64,000 nucleotides of DNA from CAWHNT01 sp963830775 (GTDB lineage Bacteria > Pseudomonadota > Alphaproteobacteria > Geminicoccales > Geminicoccaceae): positions 1-64,000 of the forward strand of contig CAWHNT010000009.1 of the NCBI GenBank assembly GCA_963830775.1, written 5' to 3'. The position numbers were made by a program, and so were the translations under genes. This document shows positions 24,013 to 33,545 of the stretch, in pieces; within the stretch, counting starts at the first letter, position 1, and each line of letters starts with the position of its first letter. A model generated the notes under the pieces. It had not been told where the DNA came from. It saw nothing but the letters and a program-made list of their open reading frames with translations, and made no database searches.

Positions 24013-24095
24013 GGTGGGCGACTCCCTGAAGCCGAGCGGAGCTTATCAGACATTCGGCCCGTGCGCACCGTACGCTGGACGCCACACCTGCCGCG

Positions 24096-25719
24096 TCAGC
24101 CCTCCCGCACCGTCTCCCGGTGGATCAGCCGCCGAACCACCGGCGTGAACTCCGGGTCCACCAGCGCACCGAGCCCGCGTGATGATCGCCTCGTCGGCCT
24201 CCGTGCCGCGGCGGCGCTGGCGTAGGTAGTCGAACCAGCTGCCAAGCGTGAAGGTCTCGATCCAGAGGCGGGCGTCGGCGGTGTCCTCGAAGAGGTTCCA
24301 GCGCCAGGCGCCGTCGCGTTTGCGCATGTGGCCCACGTCCTCCATGGCGGCCATGAAGGCGGCGGTGTTGGACTCGGGGACGCGGTACTCGATCATGACC
24401 AGGACCGGGCCCTCCTCGTAGCGGAAGGGGACGGCGGGCTTGGGGTCGGTGCCGCGGCTGGCCATGGGGCGGAGGTCGACGGCCTCGGCAGCCGGCATGG
24501 GGTAGCGGAAGTGGAGGAGGAGGGTGGCGAGGAGCAGGGCGCCGACGATGACCTGGGCCATGTCGAGGCCGGTATAGGCGGCGAGGTGGCCCCAGACCCA
24601 GCTGCCCAGCGCCATGCCGCCGAAGATGGTGCTCTGGTAGAGGGCCAGCACCCGGGCCTGGACCCAGGGGGCGGTCACCATCTGGATGCTGATGTTGAAG
24701 GTGGAGAAGGAGCCGAGCCAGGCGGCACCGGCGAGCGGCAGGGCGATGGCGGCGGTGGGCAGCGAGGGGAAGAGGCCCAGGAGGAGGAGGGCCATGCCGA
24801 AGACGGCGGTGAGCAGGGTGATGACGAACTCGGCTCCCTTCGCCTGGCGCACACGGTGGATCATGAAGGCGCCGATGAGGGCACCCAGGCCGAAGGCACC
24901 CAGGAGGAAGCCGTAGAGGGTGGCATCGCCTCCCAGGCGATCGCGGGCGATCAGCGGCAGGAGGGCCATGATGGCGGCGGCGAGCGTGCCGAACGCGGCG
25001 CCGCGGACGAGCACGGCCCGGATCGGCGGCGTCTCGGTGACGTAGCGCAGGCCGGTGATCATGGCGCTGCCCAGGCGCTCGCGCGGCAGGTCCTCCTTCG
25101 GCAGGTCGCGACGCCAGACCAGCATGGCGGCGATCATGGCGAGCGACGAGAAGGCGTTGACGATGAAGGCGGTCTCGGCGCCGGTGGCGGCGATCAGGAT
25201 GCCGCCCAGGGCCGGGCCTACGGCACGGGCGATGTTGAAGGCGATGGCGTTGAGCGTGACGGCGGCGGCCAGGTCCTGGATCGGCACGATCTCGCGCACG
25301 GCCGCCTGCCAGGCGGGGCCGTTGAGGGCCGTGCCGATGCCGAGCGCGAAGGTGAGGAGGAGGAGGCCCGCAGGCCCGAGCAGGCCGAGGAAGCCCAGGA
25401 GGGCGAGGCAGGCGGCCGAGGCTGCCGTCCAGACCTGGGCCACGATCAGCACCTGCCGGCGGTCGACGATGTCGGCGAAGGCGCCGGCCACGAGGGAGAA
25501 GAGGAGGATCGGGGCCAGCATCGCGGTCTGGACCAGGGCCACGAGGTCGGGCGTGCCGGCGAGCGAGGTCATCAGCCACGCGGCACCCGTCGCCTGGATG
25601 AGCGTGCCCAGGGCGGAGACCAGGTTGGCAGCCCAGATGACCCGGAACATGCCGGGCCGCATCAGGGGAGCAAGGACGCCGCCCCTGGGCTTGGGCCGTG
25701 CCGCCACTCCGTCCGGCAT
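24096..25719 (-). pseudogene. MFS_3 exporter with C-terminal monooxygenase-like domain, frameshift near the end
   Basis: This is a major facilitator of the EntS/MFS_3 type with about 12 membrane segments. The start MPDGVAARPKPRGG is followed by FRVIWAANLVSALGTLIQAT, GAFADIVDRRQVLIVAQVW, GPAWQAAVREIVP and ARVLALYQSTIFGGMALGSW. The last 110 residues form a cytosolic antibiotic-monooxygenase-like domain (VMIEYRVPESNTAAFMAAME, WRWNLFEDTADARLWIETF), a known architecture. Near 24175 the frame slips: the expected tail ALVDPEFTPVVRRLIHRETV is one frame over and ends at 24096. Read without the shift it would run on to about 24046. Substrate is unknown. It lies 11 bases after the M16 protease gene. Confidence 0.85.
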
Positions 25720-25730
25720 GGCGGCCGGGG

Positions 25731-26996
25731 TCAGCTGACGCCGCTGAGGTCGAGCTCGGGCAGGCTCTTCAGCGGGCCGATCGCCGCCATGGTGACGGGC
25801 TTGCCGGCATAGAGCCTGCGGCCGACCCGGCGGATGGCCTCGGCGTCCACGGCCTCGACCTTGGCCAGCACCTCCTCGGTCGGCACCCGGCGCTGCAGGC
25901 ACAGGAGCTGGCGGGCCAGCTCCTCGCAGACCGAGTAGCAGCTCTCGAGCGACATCAGGAGGCTGGCCTTGAGCTGGGCCTTGGCGCGGTGGATCTCGGC
26001 CTCGTCGGGCCGGGTGACCAGGGCCGCGGTCTCGGCCTCGATCACGCGGGCGAGCTCGGGCACGTCGTCGGCCGCCGTGCCGGCGTAGACGCCGAGCAGC
26101 CCGGTATCGGCGTGGCTCGAGCCGAAGGTCGAGATCGAGTAGCACAAGCCGCGGTTCTCGCGCGCTTCCTGGAACAGGCGCGAGGACATGCCGCCGCCCA
26201 GCGCGGTCGAGAACACCTGGAGCGCGAAGTAGTCGGGATCGGTGAAGCTGAAGGCCTCGACGCCGGCGCAGAAATGCACCTGCTCCAGCTCCTCCCGCTC
26301 GTCGAGCTGGTGGCCGCCCTGGTAGCGCGCCGGGGCGGGGATCTCGGCTTCGGCCGCGGGAAGCCCGCGGAACGCGGCTTCGGCCAGGTCGACGAGCTGG
26401 TCGTGCTCGACCTTGCCGGCGGCGGCGACGACGAGCCGGCTCGGCGCGTAGTGGCGGCGCATGTAGGCGAGGAGAGCCTCGCGCGGCATCGAGGCCACGA
26501 TCTCCTCCGGGCCCAGGATCGAGCGGCCCATCGGCTGGTCGGGGTAGGCCATCTCCTGGAACTGGTCGAAGACGAGGTCGTCGGGGGTGTCGTTGACCTG
26601 CCCGATCTCCTGCAGGACGACGTAGCGCTCCTTCTCCAGCTCGTCGGGATCGAAGGTGGAGTTCTGGAGGATGTCGGCGATCAGGTTCATGGCCAGCGGC
26701 AGGTCGCCGGCCAGGATGCGGGCGTAGTAGGCGGTGTGGTCGCGCGAGGTGTAGGCGTTGAGCGAGCCGCCGACGGCCTCGATCTCCTCGGCGATGGCGC
26801 GGGCGGTGCGGGTGGCGGTGCCCTTGAACGCCATGTGCTCGAGCAGGTGGGCGACGCCGTTCACCTCGGCCGGCTCGTAGCGGGTGCCGACATCGACCCA
26901 CACGCCCATGGCCAGCGTGTGGACGCGAGGCATGGCCTCGCTGATGACCCGGATGCCGTTGGGCAGCGTGGTCAGGCGGGTTTCGGAAGAGGTCAT
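25731..26996 (-). CDS. M16-family zinc processing protease
   Basis: This 421-residue insulinase-type peptidase is related to the mitochondrial processing peptidase beta subunit. The inverted zinc motif HLLEH at residues 50-54 and the third ligand Glu130 in YVVLQEIGQ are present, with GGSLNAYTSRDHTAYYA and the C-terminal RGLCYSIS/GLLGVYAGT domain. The ATG overlaps the stop of thrC (ATGA). thrC-M16 adjacency, usually downstream of SURF1, is common in alphaproteobacteria. A housekeeping role in processing short peptides is likely; the substrate is not known. Confidence 0.92.
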   Translation of the reverse strand: MTSSETRLTTLPNGIRVISEAMPRVHTLAMGVWVDVGTRYEPAEVNGVAHLLEHMAFKGTATRTARAIAEEIEAVGGSLNAYTSRDHTAYYARILAGDLPLAMNLIADILQNSTFDPDELEKERYVVLQEIGQVNDTPDDLVFDQFQEMAYPDQPMGRSILGPEEIVASMPREALLAYMRRHYAPSRLVVAAAGKVEHDQLVDLAEAAFRGLPAAEAEIPAPARYQGGHQLDEREELEQVHFCAGVEAFSFTDPDYFALQVFSTALGGGMSSRLFQEARENRGLCYSISTFGSSHADTGLLGVYAGTAADDVPELARVIEAETAALVTRPDEAEIHRAKAQLKASLLMSLESCYSVCEELARQLLCLQRRVPTEEVLAKVEAVDAEAIRRVGRRLYAGKPVTMAAIGPLKSLPELDLSGVS

Positions 26997-28387
26997 GCAG
27001 CCTCGGGCAGGGTGTCGCGGATCCCGGCCTCGACGGCGCCGAGGTCGTTGGGGAGGAGGAGGCAGCGCTCGGGGCGCTCATGCAGGTCGCCGAAGGCAGG
27101 CGGCAGGCTGGGCTCGATGCCCGTGGCCTCGTGAACAGCGTCGGCAAACTTGGCGGGATGGGCAGTCGCCAGGGTAACGAGCGGGATGCCCGCCGGGGGC
27201 CGCTCTCGCGCGGCGACCGCTAGACCAACCGCCGTGTGTGGGTCGACCAGCTCGCCCGTGGTCTCGAGCGTCCGGCGGATGGTGGCGGCGGTGGTGGCCT
27301 CGTCGGCACGGCCGCCCGCGAACAGCTCGCGCACGCGCCGGAAGGCCGCCTGCTGGGCCCTGAGGCTGCCGGCCTCGCGGAAGCCCTGCATCAGCTCGCG
27401 GACACGGGCACCGTCATGGCCCTCCATGTCGAAGAGGAGGCGCTCGAAGTTGCTGGCGACCTGGATGTCCATCGACGGGCTGATCGTGGGCACGACCTGC
27501 CCGCGGGCGTAAGAGCCCTCGGCCATGAAGCGGGCCAGGATGTCGTTGCTGTTGGTGGCCACGATCAGGCGGGCAATCGGCAGCCCGACCTGGCGGGCGA
27601 CCCAGCCGGCATAGACATTGCCGAAATTGCCGGTGGGCACGCAGAAGGCGACCGGCCGCTCCGGCGCGCCGAGGCGCAGGCCGGCATAGACGTAGTAGGC
27701 GGCCTGGGCCACGACGCGGGCCCAGTTGATCGAGTTCACCGCCGAGAGGCGCAGCTCCTGGCGAAAGCCCGTGTCGGCGAACATCGCCTTCACGAGGTCC
27801 TGGCAGTCGTCGAAGGTACCCTCGACCGCGATGTTGAGGATGTTGGGCGCCAGCTCGGTCGTCATCTGCCGACGCTGGACGGGCGAGACCCGGCCATGCG
27901 GGTGGAGCATGGCGACGCGGATGTTCCGCTTGCCGGCAAAGGCGCGGACGGCAGCGGCCCCGGTATCGCCCGAGGTGGCGCCGACGATGGTCACACGCTC
28001 GCCACGGCGGTCCAGGACGCGGTCGAACATCCGCGCCAGGAGCTGCATGGCGAAGTCCTTGAAGGCGAGCGTCGGCCCGTGGAACAGCTCGAGGAGCCAG
28101 TCGTCGGGGCCAAGCTGCTTCAAGGGTGCCGTGGCGGGATGCGCGAAGCCGGCATAGGCGTCGGCGCAGAGCTCGCGGAGCTCCGCGGCGCTGAAGCAGC
28201 CGGCGGTGAAGGGCTCGAGGACGCGGGCCGTGGTCTCGGCGTAGGTTAGGCCGCGCAAGGTCCCGAGGTCGAGCGATGGCCAGCTCGCCGGGACAAACAG
28301 GCCGCCGTCCTCGGCAAGGCCGGCGAGCAGGACCTCCTCGAAGCCGCGCGAGCGGGCGGCGCCACGGGTGCTGACGTAGGTGAGCAT
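26993..28387 (-). CDS. thrC: Threonine synthase
   Basis: This 464-residue PLP enzyme converts O-phosphohomoserine to threonine. It has the N-terminal MLTYVSTRGAARSRGFEEVL, the PLP lysine Lys110 in HGPTLAFKDFAMQL, the phosphate-binding VGATSGDTGAAAV and the C-terminal LATAHPAKFADAV. Length and motifs match the long class II bacterial ThrC. It is co-transcribed with the M16 protease through a four-base overlap. A broken vapBC on the other strand lies upstream of its start. Confidence 0.95.
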   Translation of the reverse strand: MLTYVSTRGAARSRGFEEVLLAGLAEDGGLFVPASWPSLDLGTLRGLTYAETTARVLEPFTAGCFSAAELRELCADAYAGFAHPATAPLKQLGPDDWLLELFHGPTLAFKDFAMQLLARMFDRVLDRRGERVTIVGATSGDTGAAAVRAFAGKRNIRVAMLHPHGRVSPVQRRQMTTELAPNILNIAVEGTFDDCQDLVKAMFADTGFRQELRLSAVNSINWARVVAQAAYYVYAGLRLGAPERPVAFCVPTGNFGNVYAGWVARQVGLPIARLIVATNSNDILARFMAEGSYARGQVVPTISPSMDIQVASNFERLLFDMEGHDGARVRELMQGFREAGSLRAQQAAFRRVRELFAGGRADEATTAATIRRTLETTGELVDPHTAVGLAVAARERPPAGIPLVTLATAHPAKFADAVHEATGIEPSLPPAFGDLHERPERCLLLPNDLGAVEAGIRDTLPEAA

Positions 28388-28499
28388 GGTGGCCCGGTCC
28401 TAGGCGTCGCCGCGCCCGTGAGGCAAGCGCAGGAGGTGGATTGGCCACGCCTGAGCATGCTATGCAGAATGCACGAACTTCATGCACATCGGGTGTCCA

Positions 28500-28711
28500 A
28501 TGCGCACGAACATCGAGATCGACGACGAGGTGATGAAGGAGGCGCTGGCGCTGAGCGGCCTGCGCACGAAGAAGGCCGTCGTGGACGAGGCACTGAAGCT
28601 GCTCGTCCGGCTCTGCAGCGCCAGGAGGATCTGCTGGAGCTGCGCGGCAAGGTCAAGTGGGAAGGCGACCTCGACCAGATGCGGCGGAATCGGTTCCCCG
28701 ACTGGTCGTGA
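28500..28711 (+). pseudogene. vapB: VapB-type antitoxin, one frameshift
   Basis: This is an antitoxin of the short VapB type: MRTNIEIDDEVMKEALALSG, then LRTKKAVVDEALKLLVRL, a ribbon-helix-helix-like start. Near 28613 the frame slips. The expected continuation LQRQEDLLELRGKVKWEGDL, DQMRRNRFPDWS, lies in another frame and stops with a TGA that overlaps a GTG start for the next gene. The span of 212 bases is not a multiple of three, as expected for one indel. A longer start at 28482 is possible. Confidence 0.7.
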
Positions 28712-29129
28712 GCGCTCTTCCTCGATAGCTCCGTCATGATCGACTATCTCCATGACCAGGCCTACGCCTGGCCGACGAGGTTCTGCGCGGCGACGATCGG
28801 TCATCGTGGCATCATCGTCGGCGATCTGGTGCTCATGGAGGTGCTTCAGGGCATCTTCGCGAGCTGCAGGTCATCGCCCGAACCGAGCGCGCACTCGCCG
28901 GCTTCCACTGCTTCGAGCTCGGCGGGACGCCGAGCAGCGTCCGAGCGCAGCCGCGGCCGCCTACCGCCTGCTGCGCTCGATAGGGCATCACACCACGCTC
29001 ACCGATCGATGTCCTGATCGCATCGTTCTGCGTCGAGCGAGGAGTGCGAGCTGCTCTGCCGCCGATCGCGACTTCCGCCTGATGGCGCCCCATCTCGGCC
29101 TGAGGCTCGCCGGCCCGCTGCTCAGCTGA
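28708..29129 (+). pseudogene. vapC: VapC-type PIN toxin, several frameshifts
   Basis: These are fragments of a PIN toxin matching the preceding vapB. From GTG: VSAL, then FLDSSVMIDYLHD (first Asp), GIIVGDLVLMEVLQGI (Glu), IARTERALAGFHCFEL, and near the end HTTLTDVLIASFCVERGVEL and RDFRLMAPHLGLRLAG. These pieces are spread over all three frames with at least three breaks. Such density exceeds that of neighbouring genes and may mean real decay in addition to any sequence error. It ends overlapping the convergent M32 carboxypeptidase gene by eight bases. It sits where the cta cluster and thrC-M16 would normally be adjacent. Confidence 0.65.
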
Positions 29130-30609
29130 GATACCGCTCCCGCACATGCTCCAGGAACGGCTCGGCCGCGAGCGGGCCGCCGGTGGCCTCCTGCACCAGC
29201 TCCTCGAAGCCCGGCTTGGCCCCTTGCGCGTGCACGTTCTCGCGGACCCAGCCGAGGAGCGGGGCGAAGTCGCCCTGGCCGATGCTGTCCAGCAGGTCGG
29301 GGATGGCGGCCTCCGCGGCGCGGAAGAGCTGGGCGGCGAGCATCGCGCCCAGCGTGTAGCAGGGGAAGTAGCCGAAGCCGCCGATCGGCCAGTGGATGTC
29401 CTGGAGGCAGCCCAGGCGGTCGTTGGGCGGGACGATGCCCAGGAGCTCGCGCATGGTGTCGTTCCAGGCGCCGGGCAGGTCGGCGACGGTGAGGTCGCCG
29501 GCGATCAGGTGGCGCTCGAGCCGGTGGCGCAGGATGACGTGGAGCGGATAGGTCGCCTCGTCGGCGTCGACGCGGATGAAGCCGCGCTCGACGCGGTGGT
29601 AGAGGCGGACGAGGTTGTCGGGCGCGAAGGCGGGGTCGTCGCCGAAGCTGCGGGCGAGCTCGCCTGCCAGGAAGCGCACGAACGCCGGCGAGCGGCAGGC
29701 CTGCATCTCCATCAGCAGCGACTGGCTCTCGTGGACGGCGATGCCCCTGGCCTCGCCCACGGGCTGGCCCATCCACGGGCGCGGCAGGCCCGCCTCGTAG
29801 AGGGCGTGGCCGGTCTCGTGCAGGACGCCCATGAGAGCGGAGGTGACGTCGTCCTCGCGGTAGCGGGTGGTGATGCGGATGTCGGCGGGCGTGCCGCCGC
29901 AGAACGGATGGGTGCTCTCGTCGAGCCGGCCGCCCTGGAAATCGAACCCGGCACGGGCCATGAACTCGCGGGCGAGCACCTTCTGCCGGTCGGTCGCGAA
30001 GGGGCCTGTGGGCCTGACCGGGTCCGGCTCGGCACCCTGGCGGGTCAGGATGGCGTCGATCAAGGGCGGCAGCTCGGCTGCCAGCTGCTCGAAGAGCGGG
30101 ACGACGACGGCATCGCGCAGGTCTGGCTGGTAGGTGTCGAGCAGGGCGTCGTAGGGGCTGAGGCCGAGCGCGGCCCCGCTCAGCGCACCGGCCTCGCGGG
30201 TGAGGCGGACCACCTCCTCGAGCTGCGGGGCCAGCATGGCGAAGTCGGCCTGCGCGCGGGCCTCGCGCCAGGTCATCTCGCAGGCGGTGGTGGCACGCGT
30301 CAGCGCCTCGACCAGGGCCGGCTCCAGCGCGTGGGCATGGCGGTACTTGCGGCGCATCTCGCGCAGGTTCGCCTGCTGCCAGGGGTCGAGGTCCGCCTCG
30401 TCGTCGGCGCCGGCCAGGTGATCGCCGGTCTCGGCATGGGTGAGGAGGTCGTGGGCCAGGCGCTTCAGGGTGGCCAGCTGCTCGCCGCGGGCGGGTGCGG
30501 CCAGCTTCGGCATCATCACCGCCGTGTCCCAGTTCAGGATGGAGAGCGCACCCTCGATGTCGCCGATGCGGCGGAACCGCTCCTCAAGCGCCGCGTAATG
30601 CCAGCCCAT
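29122..30609 (-). CDS. M32 metallocarboxypeptidase (Taq type)
   Basis: This 495-residue zinc carboxypeptidase is related to Thermus aquaticus CP1. It has the zinc motif HETGH at 264-268, HPFCGG and DIRITTRY upstream, the HESQS segment with the third ligand, FIRVDADEATYPLHVILR, and LGCLQDIHWPIGGFGYFPCY near the C-terminus. All are M32 family motifs. It is cytosolic, with no signal peptide. Its start lies 26 bases inside the end of the heme A synthase gene, so it is probably co-expressed with the tail of the cta operon, though no functional link to oxidase assembly is known. Confidence 0.93.
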   Translation of the reverse strand: MGWHYAALEERFRRIGDIEGALSILNWDTAVMMPKLAAPARGEQLATLKRLAHDLLTHAETGDHLAGADDEADLDPWQQANLREMRRKYRHAHALEPALVEALTRATTACEMTWREARAQADFAMLAPQLEEVVRLTREAGALSGAALGLSPYDALLDTYQPDLRDAVVVPLFEQLAAELPPLIDAILTRQGAEPDPVRPTGPFATDRQKVLAREFMARAGFDFQGGRLDESTHPFCGGTPADIRITTRYREDDVTSALMGVLHETGHALYEAGLPRPWMGQPVGEARGIAVHESQSLLMEMQACRSPAFVRFLAGELARSFGDDPAFAPDNLVRLYHRVERGFIRVDADEATYPLHVILRHRLERHLIAGDLTVADLPGAWNDTMRELLGIVPPNDRLGCLQDIHWPIGGFGYFPCYTLGAMLAAQLFRAAEAAIPDLLDSIGQGDFAPLLGWVRENVHAQGAKPGFEELVQEATGGPLAAEPFLEHVRERYLS

Positions 30610-31531
30610 GCGTCGTCTCTCCGATGGTGGGTGCCACGCGCGGACCCGCAGGCCGCAGCGCCCGCCACATGAGACCGGCGAGCATGGCGAAGGTGAGCAC
30701 GCCTACCGCCTGATGCAGCACGGCGGCCCAGGTCGGGACCTGGAGGCGGATCAGGACGGCACCGAGCACTATCTGGCCTGCCACCAGGAGCAGGGCCGCC
30801 AGGGCCTGCGCGCGGCAGGGGGTGCGGGCGGCCACGACTGCCAGGAGCAGGATCAGGACACCGGTGGCCGCGGCCAGCGCCCGGTGCGCCACATGGATGC
30901 GCACGAGCGGATCGCTGAGATCGGGGACGATGGCGCCGTCGCAGAGCGGCCAGGTGGCGCAGGCAAGGGAAGCGCCACTCTTGGCGGTGACGGCGGCCGT
31001 GAGCATCGCGGCCAGTGCCGTGACCCAGGCCAGGGCCGAGAGCAGGCCCACGGCCGGTGCCCGGGTCGGTGCCTCGCGGCTGCGCACGAAGAGGAACAGC
31101 ATGGTCGTGAAGACCAGAAGTGCGGTGCCCAGATGGAGGGCAACCGACCACGGGCTGTTCTGGTCGAGCACGGTGAAGCGGCCGAGGCCTGCCTGGACCA
31201 CGAGGAGAAGGATCAGCAGTGCTGCGGCCCAGGCGAGTGTGGGGTACTTGCCGGCGCGGGCGAAGACGAGCGCCGACAGCAGCAGGACCAGCGGGCCCAG
31301 GATCACGCCGGCCACCAGCCGGTGAACCCATTCGAGCATGATCTGGACGTAGGTGTAGCCGGTGTCGGGCAAGGTCGCGTAGTCGGCCGGGGTCAGGACC
31401 CAGTGGCCGTAGCAGGTGGGCCAGTCGGGGCAGGAAAGGCCCGACTCCGTGCTGCGGACGAGGGCACCCAGCACGATCAGCCCGTAGGTCAGGACGACGG
31501 CCAGCCCGGCGGTGATGCGCACGGCCTTCAT
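30584..31531 (-). CDS. ctaA: Heme A synthase (COX15/CtaA)
   Basis: This 315-residue, eight-helix membrane protein oxidises heme O to heme A for aa3 oxidase. Conserved parts are ALVRSTESGLSCPDWPTCYG, LEWVHRLVAGVILGPLVLL (a heme-ligand His), LHLGTALLVFTTMLFLFV, RIHVAHRALAAATGVL and LHQAVGVLTFAML. The CPDWP cysteine-bearing loop is typical. Start MKAVRITAGL overlaps the surf1 stop (ATGA). With ctaB in the same cluster it supplies the A-type heme. Confidence 0.92.
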   Translation of the reverse strand: MKAVRITAGLAVVLTYGLIVLGALVRSTESGLSCPDWPTCYGHWVLTPADYATLPDTGYTYVQIMLEWVHRLVAGVILGPLVLLLSALVFARAGKYPTLAWAAALLILLLVVQAGLGRFTVLDQNSPWSVALHLGTALLVFTTMLFLFVRSREAPTRAPAVGLLSALAWVTALAAMLTAAVTAKSGASLACATWPLCDGAIVPDLSDPLVRIHVAHRALAAATGVLILLLAVVAARTPCRAQALAALLLVAGQIVLGAVLIRLQVPTWAAVLHQAVGVLTFAMLAGLMWRALRPAGPRVAPTIGETTHGLALRGA

Positions 31532-32264
31532 GGGCGTTCGCTCTCGGGCTGGCTGACGCTGAAAGCCACGTAGACGGCGATCAGGCCGGCTGCCAGGCCG
31601 TACCAAGTGATGGCATAGCCCAGATGGTTGTTGCGATAATCGACCGTGACGGGCTCGACATGCGGCAGGTCGGTGACGGTGGTCGAGGGGTCCGCCACCA
31701 GGACCAGGGGCAGCAGGGGACGGCCGACGGCCGCGGCCATCGCCGCTATGTCCCAGCCGTACCAGCGGCGTGCCGCCGGGTCGTTCTCCGGCTGGAACCA
31801 GGCTTGCTCGTACCGGCCCCGGTAGCGGGCCACGCCGGTGAGGTCGACCTCGCCCTGCACCTCCAGCTCCGCCGGGATCGCCGGCGGGAGGAGGACGAGC
31901 GGCAGCCAGCCGCGGTCGACCAGCAGGGTGCGGCCGTCGTCGAGCGCCAGCGGTGTCACGAGATGGGCACCGGGCTCGCCGTTCACGGCAGTGAAACCGT
32001 AGGCGAAGGCCTGCCCGTGCAGGAAGCGACCGCGCACGGCGAGGTGGCGGAAGTCGAGCGCCTCATAGCGCGCAGGCTCGGACGGGAGCACGGTGGGCGG
32101 TGCCTCGAGCCCGGCCTCGGCATGCGCGATCAGGTCTTCCTTCCAGGCGAGGCGGCGCAGTTGCCAGGTGCCCAGCGTCACCAGCAGCGCCACGCCCAGG
32201 AGGGTGACGAGGGTGGGCCAGAGCGTGGGCTGAAACGCGGTACCGTCAGCTCAAGGACCCGCAT
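31528..32264 (-). CDS. SURF1 family oxidase assembly protein, frameshift near the start
   Basis: This inner-membrane assembly factor aids heme A insertion into subunit I. It has the first helix PTLVTLLGVALLVTLGTWQL with the family WQLRRLAWKE motif, the periplasmic GEPGAHLVTPLALDDGRTLL and VDRGWLP, and the second helix NNHLGYAITWYGLAAGLIAV. In frame, the only start is a GTG at 32193 that would cut into the first helix. The missing N-terminus (MRVLELTVPRF) is in another frame, starting at an ATG at 32264 inside the DUF983 end, with a one-base slip near 32235. Corrected, it is about 245 residues. Confidence 0.88.
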
Positions 32265-32613
32265 CGAACTCATGTCCGCGATAGCGGTATTGCAACGCTA
32301 TCAAAGCACCTTTCAGCGGGCGCATGAAGGCGAGGCAGAGAATGACCGTCAGCGGCAGCCAGACCAGGAGATGGAGCCAGACCGGCCAGCCATAGCGCAC
32401 CTCCACGATCAGAGCGCCACCCACCACGATGAAGCCGACGATCAGGACGATGAACGCGACCGGGCCGTCGCCGCTGTCCTGAGCGCTGAGATCGAGGCCG
32501 CAGCCCTCGCAGCGAGCGGCGACGGTCAGGAAGCCGCGGAACAGCCGGCCCCGCCCGCAGCGCGGGCAGCGACCCGCAAGCCCGGCCGCGAGCGGCGACG
32601 GCCCCGTGCTCAA
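32251..32613 (-). CDS. DUF983 membrane protein with zinc-ribbon start
   Basis: This 120-residue DUF983 protein has two CxxC pairs at the N-terminus (CPRCGRGRLFRGFL and CEGCGLDL, a zinc-ribbon pattern) followed by two membrane helices (VAFIVLIVGFIVVGGALIV and WLHLLVWLPLTVILCLAFM). It lies between ctaE and surf1, where this family is regularly found in alphaproteobacterial oxidase clusters. A part in oxidase biogenesis is inferred from that association. Its ATG overlaps the ctaE stop by four bases. Confidence 0.88.
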   Translation of the reverse strand: MSTGPSPLAAGLAGRCPRCGRGRLFRGFLTVAARCEGCGLDLSAQDSGDGPVAFIVLIVGFIVVGGALIVEVRYGWPVWLHLLVWLPLTVILCLAFMRPLKGALIALQYRYRGHEFDAGP

Positions 32614-33503
32614 CCGCCCGGCGTGGTGGTGAAGTTAAGGCTGCCGCCCCACCAGTAGACCCAGACGAAGAGGAAGAGCCAGACCACGTCGACGAAGTGC
32701 CAGTACCAGGCCGCAGCCTCGAACCCGATATGCTTCTCGGGCCGGAAGGTCATGTTGTAGGCGCGGATGGTGCAGACGAGCAGGAAGGTGGTCCCGATCA
32801 TCACGTGCAGGCCGTGAAAGCCGGTCGCCATGTAGAAGGTCGAGCCGTAGATCCCGTCGCTGAGGGTGAAGCCCTGGTGGATCGCGTGATAGTACTCATA
32901 GGCCTGGAACGAGGTGAAGATGGCACCCAGCACCACCGTCAGCAGGAGAGCCTTGAACGCGGTCGGCTGGTCGTTGTCGCGGACGGCATGGTGGGCCCAG
33001 GTCACCGTCATGCCCGAGAGCAGGAGGATCATGGTGTTGAGGAACGGGATCTCCCAGGCCGGCACCGGCTCCACGCCTGCGGGCGGCCAGGAGATCGCCT
33101 CGGTTGCCGGCGGGTAGAGCGCACCCCAGAAGAAGGCCCAGAAGAAGGCGAAGAAGAAGAACACCTCGGAGGTGATGAACAGCGCCATCCCCATCCGCAG
33201 CCCACGGCCGACCACCGCCTTGTGGTGGCCGGTGTAGGATTCCCGGAGCACGTCGCGCCACCAGAAGAACATGGTGGCGAGCACGCCCAGGAAGCCCAGG
33301 AGCGTGATCCACGGGCCACTGCCATAGCCGTGCATCCACAGCACGCCGCCACCGGTGAGGAACAGACCGGAGAGGCTGCCGACTGCCGGCCAGGGGCTGG
33401 GGTCGACGAGGTGATAGTCGTGCTGCGGCGTGTCGTGCCCGTGGGCATGCGCGTCGGCATGGGCCATCTCGTGACCCGCCCCGTGAACGGCCTCAGTCGC
33501 CAT
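32610..33503 (-). CDS. ctaE: Cytochrome c oxidase subunit III
   Basis: This 297-residue polytopic subunit of aa3 oxidase begins after a His-rich lead (HADAHAHGHDTPQHDYHLVD). Helices carry WWRDVLRESYTGHHKAVVGR, LFITSEVFFFFAFFWAFFWG, TWAHHAVRDNDQPTAFKALL, FYMATGFHGLHVMIGTTFLL and WYWHFVDVVWLFLFVWVYWW. All are signature segments, including the Glu in SEVFFF. It follows ctaG by 42 bases in the operon. Confidence 0.95.
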   Translation of the reverse strand: MATEAVHGAGHEMAHADAHAHGHDTPQHDYHLVDPSPWPAVGSLSGLFLTGGGVLWMHGYGSGPWITLLGFLGVLATMFFWWRDVLRESYTGHHKAVVGRGLRMGMALFITSEVFFFFAFFWAFFWGALYPPATEAISWPPAGVEPVPAWEIPFLNTMILLLSGMTVTWAHHAVRDNDQPTAFKALLLTVVLGAIFTSFQAYEYYHAIHQGFTLSDGIYGSTFYMATGFHGLHVMIGTTFLLVCTIRAYNMTFRPEKHIGFEAAAWYWHFVDVVWLFLFVWVYWWGGSLNFTTTPGG

Positions 33504-33545
33504 GCCCGAATCTCCCGTTCATCGTTCTCTTTCGCCCCGCCCGTC

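Noticed and set aside
27236..28249. Plus-strand open frame opposite thrC
   Set aside because: It is the antisense of a complete threonine synthase and shows no recognisable domain.
29146..30672. Plus-strand 508-codon open frame opposite the M32 peptidase
   Set aside because: Composition is that of an antisense shadow, and the minus strand has full M32 motifs.
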